A stretch of 64,000 bases of DNA from Azolla caroliniana (taxonomy: Eukaryota > Polypodiophyta), in the NCBI GenBank assembly GCA_043228905.1, contig JBHGNT010000010.1, positions 10,788,001 through 10,852,000 of the forward strand. The letters are read 5' to 3'. The translations under genes were made by a program, and so were the position numbers. The notes under the pieces are model-generated. The model was not told where the DNA came from and did not search any database. It worked only from the letters and a program-made list of their open reading frames with translations. Numbering within the stretch: the first letter of the stretch is position 1; every line of letters begins with the position of its first letter. Positions 32,467 to 43,839 of this stretch are shown here, one piece after another.

Positions 32467-33870
32467 GTGAAGGAAATGAACAGGGTCTTGGAGATGATGA
32501 TGGGTGGCTACAATAACATAACCTTTTCTCCACTAGTATTGGATGCATACACTTACATATGTCTCTTACAGGGGTGTTATACGAAGAAGAAGACGAAGAC
32601 AAGGAAAGAGGAGGAGATTATCCTCAATGAAGGAAGAATCATACACAGCCATATCATCAAGATTGGGTTTAAGCACAATGTTTTTCTATGGACCACAATG
32701 GTTGACATGTATGCGAAACATGGATGTGACATGGATGATGCCATGTCAGTCTTCTATTCGATGCCCATACGAAACCTCGCATCTTGGAATGTCATCGTCT
32801 CAGGTTATGTTAAGCATGGGTATGTAAACTATGCATCTCATCTCATAAAGGATTTTATGATCCCAGAAGGCGTGACGCCAGATACCACAACTATAATGAC
32901 GATGATACAGGCATGTTCAGTTATGAAAGATTTGGATAATGGGAGATTGCTTCATTCGTATGTGTTGTTGTATACTAATTTCAAGCTTGGGGTGCTTTTA
33001 ACGAACTCATTGATTGACATGTATGCAAAATGTGGGAGTTTGGATGACTCTGGGGCAATGTTCGATAAAATGTTGACACCTGACATTGTTTCTTGGAACG
33101 CAATGATTTCAGCTTACGCTTCATCAGGGCATCCGGAAAAAAGCCTCGAGTGTTTCCAAGACATGCTTCAGAAAAGTGTTCATATGATCGACGATGTCAC
33201 CATTTTGTGTGCCTTGAATGCATCTGCCAGTATAGGGAGCTTAGAGCAAGGCCATATGATTCATTCCCTTGCACTGAAAAGTGGTTTACAATGTGTGGAG
33301 AATGCTGTTATCAATATGTATGGCAAGTGTGGAGACATGGAATCTTGCCTAGTAGTGTTTGAGAGAATGCGACAAGACACTGTGTCATGGAATTCGATGA
33401 TCTCAGGCTATGCACAAAGTGGGTGTGGCAGCCAGGCTGTAAAGTTGTTCATGTTGTGGCTCCACAACAATGTGAAACCAGACATTGTCTCTGTAGTCGG
33501 GGTCGCCTCCGCATGTGACCATTCAGGCCTAGTAGATGATGGGTGCCATTTGCTCACCGAAATGTATGGAAGTTGTACTAACAGTAACAGCGCACAAGAG
33601 CACCATATATGTATGATCGATATGTTTGGTCGAGTAGGTCGGGTCGATGAAGCGGCTGATTACATAGACAAAATGCCATGTCAACCTCTCGCCAATGCAT
33701 GGAGGGCATTGCTTGGTGCTTGTAGAATCCATGGTGATGTTATGAAAGCACACGAAGCTGCGAGAGCTTCTTTGGAGTTGGAGCCAGAAAATGAGGTAGC
33801 ACATATTTTGCTTTTCAACACTTATGCTGCAAAAGAAAGATCAATCCCAGCATATGATCAAACACATTAG
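32467..33870 (+). CDS. PLS-class pentatricopeptide-repeat protein with truncated E region
   Basis: An intronless 467-residue frame. Repeats with the P, L and S spacing are recognisable through their typical segments: LWTTMVDMYAKHG, ASWNVIVSGYVKHG, LTNSLIDMYAKCG, VSWNAMISAYASSG, VENAVINMYGKCG, VSWNSMISGYAQSG and WRALLGACRIHGD. PLS proteins bind single-stranded organellar RNA, usually for C-to-U editing. The chain stops early in the E motif (after HILLFNTYAAKER), so the E+ and DYW deaminase parts are absent; it may need a DYW partner, or may be a shortened copy. No clear transit peptide is seen; the start at 32,467 (a second Met follows at residue 4) may miss an upstream exon. The frame has no stops, which argues against an old pseudogene. 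Confidence 0.85.
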   Translation: MKEMNRVLEMMMGGYNNITFSPLVLDAYTYICLLQGCYTKKKTKTRKEEEIILNEGRIIHSHIIKIGFKHNVFLWTTMVDMYAKHGCDMDDAMSVFYSMPIRNLASWNVIVSGYVKHGYVNYASHLIKDFMIPEGVTPDTTTIMTMIQACSVMKDLDNGRLLHSYVLLYTNFKLGVLLTNSLIDMYAKCGSLDDSGAMFDKMLTPDIVSWNAMISAYASSGHPEKSLECFQDMLQKSVHMIDDVTILCALNASASIGSLEQGHMIHSLALKSGLQCVENAVINMYGKCGDMESCLVVFERMRQDTVSWNSMISGYAQSGCGSQAVKLFMLWLHNNVKPDIVSVVGVASACDHSGLVDDGCHLLTEMYGSCTNSNSAQEHHICMIDMFGRVGRVDEAADYIDKMPCQPLANAWRALLGACRIHGDVMKAHEAARASLELEPENEVAHILLFNTYAAKERSIPAYDQTH

Positions 33871-35607
33871 CAAGTCTGTCACACTATTACATGTTGCAAA
33901 TACAATATTGAAGATGGATCCTCCCAAAGTGTTCCGTATCGAACACTATGGTCGAGATGATAAGTGAGTGTGAACAATGTATGCTGTTTTACTACCACAG
34001 TTTATCTGAACTTGCTAGAGTTCATGTTTTTTTTGCCCTTCATTACATGTTGCAATAGAAGGCACACATAATACAACACTAATGCCTACATCAACATCCC
34101 ATATGTAGCTCATTCATTAATAAAGAAGGAGAATGTAATCGTGAGGTTGCAAAGGCCTAACGCCCACCTAAATTGGTGGTTTCAATAAGGAAAACCCTCA
34201 TGAAAAGGGATTTGAATCACCTAACCGATTAATCCCCTGATATTACAACAAGAAATGTTGAGCTATCGAAGGTTCTCCATGACAGTTGCATCCGGAGTTT
34301 GGTGAGTGCTGAGAATAATGAAAACACACATTGAGTAAGGTATTGGAGTGGTGTGGGCTCAGTTGGCTCCCACTCGTGTAAACACATGTTTTACGAGTGC
34401 CAGCATGCTCAAGATTCACTCTTGTTGGACCATCACTCATTGTCACCCGCTTTACCAAATGTTACCACGAAATTGTGGGATAGATGTGCACAGGGTCGAA
34501 CCTCTAGGGGGGTCTGAACCAAGTGCATGTGAAGGATAAATGAAGGATCATGGCACATGTGGACAACAAAACAAACACTCACAAAACAAATATATATGTG
34601 TATGGATCAACAAATCTTAAGACAGTAAGAATACTAGAATTTAACGACTAAAGTAAAAATCGAAATCACATTAACAAGAAGATCTTAAAATCCTTATAAG
34701 ATCAAGAGGCTAGAACCCCGATCATAGAAGTTGCAAGGTAGAGTTTAGGAGAGAGATATAATTTGGATAATCCTTGCCTGAAGCATGCACTCTTTTTGAT
34801 CTCCCAAAAGGTTAATTCTGAACAGTAGCTAATCTCTTTGGCCCAATCACAATTTTCTAACTATCCCCCACAAGGCTAGCATGTGGGATGTGGTTAGTGC
34901 CCCTTTTTATTTGACAAGAGGATTGTTTGTACCATGATTATTGACCACACATGCTTAATGCAACAAAAGAACACAAAAACCGTAAGGTTAATCTTGAAAC
35001 TTGTTTGGCCCTTCTTCATAATTCCTTCTAACTCAACAAGAAGATTATTTGTACCATGAGTATTCACCACATGTGCCTAATGCGACACAACAACATGGAC
35101 ACCTTTCTTACATTGTATGCACTCTAGCAGTCGCTACTTGACCAAAATCAAATTTCATTACCAAGAGTGAACTAAATGTCGGACCATAATAGATTCTAAA
35201 CCCCAAGGAGTTCACTAATATATTTCAAAAGGATGTAACATATGCATTTGAGACATTTTTTTTAGAAAACCCTTTTTGTAGAGTCTTAATAATGTTATTC
35301 CAGAATCTTTGAACTTCCTTGCTTTTCACATTCTCAAGCTTGCTTCCTTGAGAGCTTGTAAACTTAGAAATTTAGTCATCACCATAGTTCTCTATACTTA
35401 GCAAGTAAGTCCTCATAATTTTCCATGAGAATCACAAACTTTGAATTAGAATTTCATTTCTAATTTCCTCTCCAATAGGATAATCTATTTATCCACTCCA
35501 AGGACCATGCAACTATCAAAAGAAAAAGTAAAAACTAGGGGCCAATTTGTATATTCACCTTCTTTATTTTTTTCTATACATCATTAGAGAGTGATAGCAT
35601 GAGAAGA

Positions 35608-35660
<53 letters not shown>

Positions 35661-35682
35661 CTTCAAAAGTTATGTGCATAGG
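33871..35682. other. Intergenic AT-rich DNA after the PPR gene
   Basis: No gene or clear element is recognised. The only distinct structure is the GA microsatellite listed separately. Confidence 0.5.
35613..35656. repeat. (GA)n microsatellite
   Basis: About 22 uninterrupted GA units shortly before the chromovirus LTR. Confidence 0.95.
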
Positions 35683-36219
35683 TGTTGAGAAGGCAAGCTC
35701 AACAAGAAGCCATATGGGCCGAAAGCCGAATACACTATAAGTCAAAAGGCATCAACCGAAAGGGTTGTGAGCCGTAAGGTCGACAAGGCCGTTATGATGT
35801 ATGGCCGTAGGCTCGAATAGGACATAGTCTTCCTAACATAGTTTTAGGAATATTACAGGCCAATTAGATGACATTGACATTGAATGAGTTGTGTCACGGA
35901 TAGATAATATGCACAAGAGACTAGAAGAAAATCAAACATATGAGTTGATGAATTGAAAGACATTGTAACTGGTGTTGTTCACCTTGATTGTAATCTAGGT
36001 GAACACACATATTTATACAAGTTCCGAGATTGAATATCTCTAGAATATACCGTAGAATATTTCTAGAATATACTAAGGACTAGAATATTCTGGAATGTAC
36101 TACATGCTAGACTATACAATATTAAACCATACACAATAACTTAAGAGTTTCCATATGGTTTATTTAACATTATGTACTGGGTGTGTTCCAAGTTAGAGAT
36201 TCGAGCCTAGAATGTGACA
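35683..36219 (-). repeat. 3' LTR of a minus-strand Ty3/gypsy chromovirus
   Basis: Plus-strand ends TGTTGAGAAGGC and GAATGTGACA give a TG...CA unit of 537 bp. A reversed TATA box (TATTTATA at about 36,009-36,016) points to minus-strand transcription. A reversed polypurine tract (TTATCCTCCCTCTT) adjoins at 36,220, and the chromodomain frame follows at 36,300 in the same orientation. Confidence 0.75.
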
Positions 36220-36299
36220 TTATCCTCCCTCTTACGCCACCTTCCCAAATCGGCCACCGGTTTGTGGGGATACCGGTGATGAAAATCCTAGATCGCCTC

Positions 36300-37024
36300 T
36301 TAGGCATTATGTAAATTCTTCATTGGTTCCCACGTGGCGTCAGACATGGGGTAACCCTTCCACAAGACGAGGTATTGCAAGTGTCGATGGTGCAAACGGG
36401 AGTCAAGTATTTGGTCAACCTCGTATTCCTCCCCTATTGTCAACGGTACAAGTGGTGGTGGTGGGGCCAAGCGTCTCGGGAGTTGCGAAGCATGACGGGG
36501 TTCGAGGAGGGAGACATGAGAAACATCGTGAATCCGAAAGTGGGATGGAAGGGCCAGTCGGAAGGTGACAGGATTGATGCGCTCGACTATATAGAATGGT
36601 CCCAACTTCTTGTAATCAAGTTTCGCACATGGACGGGTAGTAGAGATGTTTCGTCGTAACAACCAGACCATGTCTTCGACGACAAAGTGTGGAGTGGCAT
36701 ATCAATGGTGATCAGTGTGTTTCTTGTATCGTTCCCCAACGAGACTGTATAGAATCTATGTATCGACCGAGTTAAACCCTCCTCGATGTCGTTTGCGGAG
36801 CTCGGACCAGCATACCAACTTCTTGTAATCAAGTTTCACACATGGACGGGTAGTAGAGATGTGTCATTGTAACAACCAGACCATGTCTCCGACGACAAAG
36901 TGTGGAGTGGCATATCTATGGTGATCAGTGTGTTTCTTGTATCGTTCGGCAGTGAGACTGTATAGGATCTATGTATCAACGGAGTTAAACCCTCCTTGAT
37001 GTCGTTTGCGGAGCTCAGACCAAC
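36300..37024 (-). pseudogene. Chromovirus pol C-terminus with chromodomain, partly duplicated
   Basis: The minus-strand frame 36,671-36,300 (123 residues) has the gypsy integrase C-terminal segment (KLDYKKLGPF, RIHDVSHVSLLEP) and then a chromodomain (YLVLWKGYP, ATWEP). Chromodomains of this class direct integration to marked chromatin. Upstream coding (36,672-37,024) is broken by stops and a tandem duplication, and the remainder of pol is missing. This is a 5'-truncated fragment. Confidence 0.85.
36602..37024. repeat. Direct tandem duplication in the chromovirus fragment
   Basis: 36,602-36,811 and 36,815-37,024 are copies of the same segment of about 210 bases (offset 213), with scattered differences, so the duplication is older than those in the copia elements. 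Confidence 0.88.
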
Positions 37025-37348
37025 CTATACCCTTTTGATGGCGAATCGGGCGGAGATGGTTGTCGGGAACCTTCGAGCCTCACACTCACTTAACGATTAA
37101 TTGATTATGAAGCACGATATCTCTCTCACTCTCTCAAACTCGCTCTCATAGACCATAAGAGTAATTAATATGTTTATTAACCCCTCTTTGCTAAGAGGTC
37201 TAGCACCAACAAGGAAGATAGATTAGTGTTCTCTAACTAAATGTTACAGGCATGACCATATAATATCCTGTGGTGAGAATGTACCGTAGTATTCTATACA
37301 CATGCATAAAGTGTGTGGGTTAAACGAGAGTGTAAAGAAGGGGAGGAT
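37025..37348. other. Short stretch between chromovirus and Copia-5
   Basis: Nothing is recognised except a purine tract (AAGAAGGGGAGGAT) at 37,335-37,348, just before the Copia-5 LTR. Confidence 0.4.
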
Positions 37349-37908
37349 TTTTGGGAAATCGGTCCCTTCGGATGGGATCCGGTTATGAACGAAGAGGACC
37401 CGGTGAGAACCGGAAGAGATCCGAAAACCGGATTGGATGGACCCAGTCAGAACCGAAAGAGAAGACATATTTGTAAATATGTTTTTTGCGTAAGCCTATT
37501 GAGGCTATATTTGTAAATAGCCCTAAGTTCATATAAGTATAAATATGACTTAGGGCAATTATCACTTTATGGAGGTCGTCATATTGTTGTTGAGATAACT
37601 ATTGTATATATATAGAGAGAGATACAGAGTGATCGTCTGTTGTAACCGTCGGCTAGCGAAGATACAGAGCTCGAGGTCGTTGCCTTCGAGTCTCTGTTTG
37701 TGCCTTTCCTATATAGTGATAGTTTGGAGTCTGTGGGCTCCTGTGGTTTTTTCCTATTAGGGTTTTCCACGTAAACACTCTGTGTATCCTCTATCGTTTT
37801 GTGTGTGTAAATGCACTCACTCCCTACTTCCCATTTTTATGTTTGATTTCCATCCAAGTGATTCAAGACTCGGTTGTGGCCGAGCAATATTCCGCGTTAT
37901 TCTTCACA
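37349..37908 (+). repeat. 5' LTR of Copia-5
   Basis: Similar to the Copia-1 LTR (GGGAAATCGGTCCCTTCGG against GGGATTTCGGTCCCTCCGG; shared TATAAATATGACTTAGGGC near 37,539-37,557; shared TTTTCCACGTAAA). The terminal TG has become TT. It ends TTCACA before the primer site. Confidence 0.85.
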
Positions 37909-37911
37909 AAC

Positions 37912-37923
37912 TAGTATCAGAGC
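37912..37923 (+). other. Mutated primer binding site of Copia-5
   Basis: TAGTATCAGAGC differs from the consensus TGGTATCAGAGC by one G-to-A change; the three-base spacing from the LTR is kept. Confidence 0.85.
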
Positions 37924-39870
37924 AAACAACACAGGAAATGGAAGAATCGTTCAACGGCATGTTCAAGCTCACCGGCTCCAACTACTCAGTGTGGAAGTCG
38001 AAGATGAGGGATATGCTGGTGGTTAAGGATCTTTGGTTGCCGATACAGTTCGGGGACAAGAGACCGGATAAGATTGACGCCAAAGTGTGGGAAGTGATGC
38101 ACATGAAGACGACAACATACATCCGATGCTTCATCGACATGAGCCTGTACAACAACTTCAATGAAGAGAGCAAGGCTCATGAACTCTGTAGAATATTGGC
38201 ATCATGTTCCAGAACAAGAATGTCGTTAATCGGGTTTCGGTATTCCGGAAGCTAGTGAGGCTCCGGTACTAGGACGGCTCCAGTATGGCAGAGCACATGA
38301 ATGCCTTCCAGGGGCTGATACATCAAGCAACCTCATTGGAAGTACCTCTCGCCAATGAGGTACTTGCATTGCTCCTGCTCAATTCCCTCATGGATAGCTG
38401 GGAGACGTTAGTTGTCACGTTGGGCAACGCTAGGCCGGAAGGAAAACAATTGTCCCTAGCAAGGGTAAAATCAAGCTTGCTAGATGAAGAAGCTGGTCGG
38501 AAGGACCGGGAATTTGGAACCGATCCGAAGGCCTTCGTCATGGAAGATGACCACAACCGGGGAAGAGGCCGGTATCGGAGTCCCCAAAACCGGGACAAAT
38601 CGGGGACGAGGTCGAAGTCAAAGGGGAGGCCCACGTGCTTCTATTGCGGGAAGCCAGGACACTTCCAGAAGAACTGTCGGCATTTCTGGAAAGAGAAAGA
38701 GTCCGGCACTACCAATTCAAAGAAGAGTTTGGACCGAAACAGTTCGGAATGGAGAGGCCCGGATCGGAAGGGAACATTGACAATCGCGACAAGTGAAGAA
38801 GAAATTATGCTCATTACTGAAGAGAATGAGTTAAACGCTGTCGGCGACAAGGCAATGTGGGTTGCCGATTCCGGAGCGTCGTTCCACCTGACACCGGACC
38901 GGAGATGCTTCTCATCCTACACAGCCGGAGATCATGGTTGTGTCCGGATGGGGAATGAAGGTACATGTTGAATTATCGGCATAGGAGGTGTGTTGTTGAC
39001 GACATCAACCGGATGCAAGTTGTTGTTGAAGGATGTTCGACACGTTCCAAAGGTTTGACTAAACTTGATATCAGTCGGTCGGCTAGATGATGAAGGCTAC
39101 ACGAGTAGCATTTGGAATGGAGTTATGAAGTTCAGCAAAGGGAGCCTAATAGTGGCTCGAGCCCGAAAGGTCAATACGCTATACTTGATGAATGCCCGGA
39201 TATGCCGGGAAGAAGTGAACGTAGCATCCGACACTGCCGGTGAGTTGTGGCACAAGAGACTATGTCATATGAGCCAGAAGGGGATGAGAAGACTTACTGA
39301 AGACAACCTCATTCCAGAGGTGAAAGACATGCATCTTGAGAAGTGCACCGATTGGTTGGCCGGCAAGCAAAACCGAACCTCCTTCCGATCAAGACCACTG
39401 ATGAGATGGAGTGCACCACTGGAGCTGGTGCATACCGATGTGTCTCAAGTGGACACGAAGTCACATGCTGGATCGCAATACTTTATGACGTTCATAGATG
39501 ACCATAGCTAGAAGCTGTGGGTCTCACCACTGAAGACGAAGGATCAAGTGTTATCAGTCTTCAAGGAGCCCCATGCGAAAGTGGAAAGAGAAACCGACCG
39601 GAAGCTGAAGGCGGTTCGAACGGACAACGGAGGAGAATACCGGGGGCAGTTCGAGGAGTACTGCTGGTCGAAGGGAATATGGCTCGAATTCACTGTGCTG
39701 AAGATGCCGGAATTGAGCGGGCTAGCCGAATGGATGAACCGAACCATGATGGAGAGAATCTAGAGCATTCTGGCACATGCAAAATTACCCAAGACGTTTT
39801 GGGCTGAGGCGCTAATGATGGCGACCTATGTGATAAATAGATCACCCTTAACACCCTTGGAAGGAGACTC

Positions 39871-40230
39871 ACCGCAGAAAGTATGGACCGGTAAAGATGT
39901 ATCTTACTGGCATCTGAAGGTGTTTGGGTGTCTCGTCTATGTGCATGTTGCAAAGGATAAGAGAGCAAAGTTGGATCCAAAGTCCATGCCATGCATATTC
40001 CTTGGATACGGCGATGATGAGTTCAGTTACCAGGTGTGGGATCTGGTCCATACCGCAGAAAGTATAGACCGGTAAAGATGTATCTTACCGGCATCTGAAG
40101 GTGTTTGGTTGTCTCTCCTATGTGCATGTTGCAAAGGATAAGAGAGCTAAGTTGGATCCGAAGTCAAGGCCATGCATATTCCTTGGATAAGGCGATGATG
40201 AGTTCGGTTATCGGGTGTGGGATCTGGTCG
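39871..40230. repeat. Direct tandem duplication 1 in Copia-5
   Basis: 39,871-40,048 and 40,052-40,230 repeat the same segment of about 178 bases in the integrase C-terminal coding region (offset 181), with about ten differences. Confidence 0.9.
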
Positions 40231-41016
40231 ACAAGAAGGTGTTCCGGAGTCGGGACATAGTTTTCATGGAAGACATGACCATTTCCAACTGGGGGTCAGA
40301 GAAGAAGGTGATGAACTCCGCATCATCCAATGAAAACCGGCTTGAGGACACAAGGATATAGCCAGTTGAAAACCGGATGACACTCGACGAACCGGCCAGA
40401 TACGAACAAGAAACCGAACCGACCAAAGGAGAAGAAGAAGAAGAAGAAGAAGAAGAAGAAGACATTGGAACCGAACAAGATCCTGAATCTGATTCAGATG
40501 AGGAACAAACGGAGGACCGGTAGTAAGAAACCAAGGACGAAGATATCCTCTCAGAGAGAGAAGAGCCCCCCGGAGATTTCCGGATGTAGAGCACGTATTG
40601 CTAACCGATGAGGGGGAGCTGGAAAGCTTCAAAGCAGCCAAGAGAGATGCCCACAGCCGCAAGTGGTTGAGTGCCATGCAGGATGAGATGGATTCCCTGC
40701 ATGAGAACCACACATATGAACTAACGAAGTTGCCGAAAGGGAAGAGAGCACTCCAGAACAAGTGGGTGTACAAACTGAAACCGGGAGATGCCGGAAACCC
40801 ACCGAGATACAAAGCCTGGATCGTGGTGAAGGGGTTCCAATAGAAGAAGGGAGTGGATTTTGATGAGATCGTTGCATCCATCTGGACGGTATTGGGCATA
40901 GCGGCAAGCATGGACCTCGAGGTAGAGCAACTAGACGTCAAGACGACATTCCTACATGGCGACCTCGAAGAAGAAATCTACATGCATCAACCGGAAGGAT
41001 TCAAGAGGAAAGGGAA

Positions 41017-41312
41017 GGAGCACCTGGTGTGTCGACTGAAGAAGAGCCTATACGGACTGAAACAAGCTCCCCGGCAATGGTACCGGAAGTTCAACTCCTT
41101 CATGACCGACCAAGGGTACCACAAAACGCAAGCCGATCACTACGTGTTTGTGAAGAAATTTGACGGAGCACCTGGTGTGTCGACTGAAGAAGAGCCTATA
41201 CGGACTGAAACAAGCTCCTCGGCAATGGTACCGGAAGTTCAACTCCTTCATGACCGACCAAGGGTACCACAAAACGCAAGCCGATCACTACGTGTTTGTG
41301 AAGAAATTTGAC
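41017..41312. repeat. Direct tandem duplication 2 in Copia-5
   Basis: 41,017-41,164 and 41,165-41,312 are two adjacent 148-base copies of the reverse-transcriptase segment from [13 protein letters not shown] to VKKFDG. They are almost perfectly identical, so this copy event is recent relative to the decay of the element. Confidence 0.93.
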
Positions 41313-41442
41313 GGAGGAGATTTCCTGATACTCCTCCTATATGTGGATGATATGTTGATCATCGGGCGAGACCAAGGAAAAATTCGGATGCTGAAGAAGG
41401 CTCTGAACCGGACCTTCTCAATGAAAGACTTGGGTTCGGCAA

Positions 41443-41938
41443 GTGTTGGTTGGCAAGACCAAAGGGCCGGTTAGAGTCTAGAATGTGAAAGGGGTATTTA
41501 ATTAGGGATAGGGAGTTGTTATTAATATATATCATGTTATTTTGAGAAGATAAATATTATGTTATTTTGAGAAGTGGGCAGACGGACCAGAATCAGTATG
41601 CTGATTCGGATCCGGACCGGATCGTTGCCAGTTGCCGGTTGGCACCGGTTTGTAACTCAGCTGGAGACCCTTAAAAGGACCCAACAAGAATGTAATCAGA
41701 GACGGATAATTAATAAAAGGGTTGTTGTTTTACATATTTTTTAGTTTCTATTTGATTATCATTCTGTGCTTAATATGATTAATCTTACGTGTGTGTTATG
41801 ATCATTAACAGTGCCGGTTAGTAACCGGTTAAGACCCATTCGATACCGCGGTCCATCCATATCTCACCGTACCACCCTTTGGTGAAGTGTTCCATAGGGA
41901 TGCCCTGTGTTAGGGCTTGTCCAGCCTAAAGGATAACA
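41443..41938 (+). repeat. 5' LTR of G1
   Basis: 496 bp, TGTTGGTTGGCAAG to GGATAACA. It shares blocks with the other two gypsy LTRs here: GACGGACC, GATCCGGACCG, TTGGCACCG, CGGATAATTAATA, ACCCTTTGGTGAAGTGT and TGTTAGG near the end. Confidence 0.88.
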
Positions 41939-41945
41939 CAATTTT

Positions 41946-41963
41946 TGGCGACCACGATTCTTG
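41946..41963 (+). other. Primer binding site of G1
   Basis: TGGCGACCACGATTC begins a few bases after the LTR. The same sequence follows the Eb LTR (49,066). TGGCGAC starts fit tRNA-Arg-type primers used by some plant gypsy elements; the exact tRNA is not proven here. Confidence 0.6.
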
Positions 41964-41990
41964 CAGTGAGCAGAGAACATTGGGGGATGG

Positions 41991-43818
41991 ATGTCTCGAC
42001 CGATTAACGACCAAGTCATCAAACGAGGAAGAAGACTAGCCGAAAGACAGCAAAGGCAGGAAGCCTTCCAGCAAGCGGCTGAGGAGATCCGATAGGATCG
42101 GTCTTTTCCTAGAGTGCTTCGGAGGGTCGCAGAAGAAGCACTTCGGTTCTAAAAACACCAACTTTCCGACGAGGGCAGTAGTTTGACGAGCCTGCAAGAG
42201 GCAGAATCGCGACTGCGGACGCTTGCCGAAGCAGTAGCCTAAAGAGCCTGCAAGAGGTAGAATCGAGACTGCGGACGCTTGTTGAAGGCAACGAAGACTC
42301 GGAGGCATTCTCGGCCTTAGAGTCGGAATCGGATAGTGAACAGAGCATTCAGTCGAATTACAAAAGCAACCACGATACTCCGGACGATCCGGAGGATGAC
42401 AAATCGGACAGCTCACCAACACCACACGCGGAGAAAGTGGAAAACCGTGCACCAACACCACCCGCGGAGAAAGCGGAAAACCGTGCACCAACACCACCCG
42501 CGGAGGAAACGGAAAACTACGCACCAACACCAACCGCAGCGCAAGAACTAGACCACACATCTTCGGTACAACCTCCCGAAGACTACACCATGCCGTACCC
42601 GTATCCGAAGTACCGTGATGACCCTAACGCGGAGGCACACGTCTATGCGTTCCTACAAACATGGGAAGCAAATAATGTGTCCCAAAGTCTGACCAAACCG
42701 GAAGCCGAACGGTCAAAAATTGCCGAATTCGGCATGACATTAGAGGAACCGGCGGCCCGCTGGCACGCAAAGCACCTACCCAGAAGCTTTGCCACATTTG
42801 AGGCCTTGAAAACAAAATTCCTTCGACTATTCCATAGGCAAGTGGAACAACTCGAACTAGTCGATCAATTTTACACAACCCACCAAGAGGAGTAGGAGAC
42901 AGTGCCCCAATTTATCATCCGATTTCAAACACTACACAGCCAATTAAGAAGGGCACCTCCGGAGGAGGAGGCAAAAGCAGTGTTTCTGGCCGCTCTACGA
43001 AAACCCCTCCGAACGATGTGCACGGTACTAGATTTCTAGGCCAGCACAATGGATCAAGTCATTGATCGGGTGCTGGAAATGGATAAACATAGCTCCCTGA
43101 TGATGATGGGAGCCCTGCAGAGGGCCCTTCCAAATAAGGAGGATCTCAAGTTTCGCCAAGCATTGCAATGCACTAGATGTCTAAACCCAGGCCATTCGAT
43201 GGTAGCTTGCACAATGAGGACGCAGTGTATGATCTGCCACTCACGAGCACACACAACGGACAGATGCGAGTACAACCTACTCAATCGACAAGCGACACCG
43301 GTACGGATCATTGAACCACGTAGCAGTCACGAACCAGACGACGAACGGTTCCGGAGCGAGGACCGATACCGACCAGAACATGGGGATTGGTACAATGATA
43401 GAAGACTATGGGTGTGATTGCGACGATCGACGTAGGGAAGGCTACAACCGAGATCGGTATGAATGGAACTACTCCCCGGATTACGACCAGAGAAGGGATG
43501 CTTATGACCGGGACCAGTATGATAGGAACCAAGATTATAACGGTGACCGGTATGGTCACGATTACTCTCCAAGATTGAACCAGAGGAGGGAGGACCAACG
43601 AGGAGACTACGAAGACCGGCACCGATAGGGTTACAAGAACAACATACACTTTATTAAGAAATGGAACTTTCAGAAAGAGGATTGTCGGGAGCCGGCAAAG
43701 GAGTATCAACGAGAGCCAGATAGAGGCATAAGTAGCGGCCAACCGGAACAAAGAAGAACAAAAGAACCTAACCGAGCAGTAACTGGATTTCAATCGGGTA
43801 TCGGGCCAAAAGCATAAT
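41991..43818 (+). pseudogene. G1 gag
   Basis: Start at ATG 41,991 by comparison with Eb (49,114). Order: basic Gln/Arg N-terminus, Pro/Thr/Glu-rich repeats (three 39-base units near 42,411-42,530), Gag core (KYRDDPNAEAHVYAF near 42,610 to 42,895), two adjacent CCHC knuckles (about 43,170-43,270), then an Arg/Tyr/Asp-rich low-complexity stretch (43,340-43,630). A third knuckle near 43,840-43,885 has Asp for His. Stops lie at 42,095, 42,893, 43,039, 43,417 and 43,626, with frame changes. Confidence 0.85.
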
Positions 43819-43839
43819 CTAGTAATACCTGGAAGGCGT

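Larger units (their letters stand above)
37349..41442 (+). mobile_element. Copia-5: decayed relative of Copia-1, cut by G1
   Basis: It comprises a 5' LTR (37,349-37,908), a primer site with one change (37,912-37,923) and a gag-pol region similar to Copia-1 with many stops. It breaks off in reverse transcriptase at 41,442, where the gypsy LTR of G1 starts. The missing 3' part is not in the window. Two direct tandem duplications interrupt pol. Confidence 0.9.
37938..41442 (+). pseudogene. Copia-5 gag-pol, many lesions, 3' truncated
   Basis: The start is at ATG 37,938. Gag runs to about 38,254 and in another frame from 38,285, with an intact CCHC knuckle near 38,637-38,678. Protease DSGAS lies near 38,870. 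Integrase is in pieces: 39,065-39,511 (finger; one Cys position of the finger reads Trp), 39,548-39,763 and 39,815-40,075. Reverse transcriptase is in 40,598-41,442, with YVDDM near 41,341. Stops lie at 38,969, 39,509, 39,761, 40,841 and elsewhere. The two tandem duplications add further breaks. An (AAG)n expansion near 40,433-40,462 lies in the acidic linker. Confidence 0.9.
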
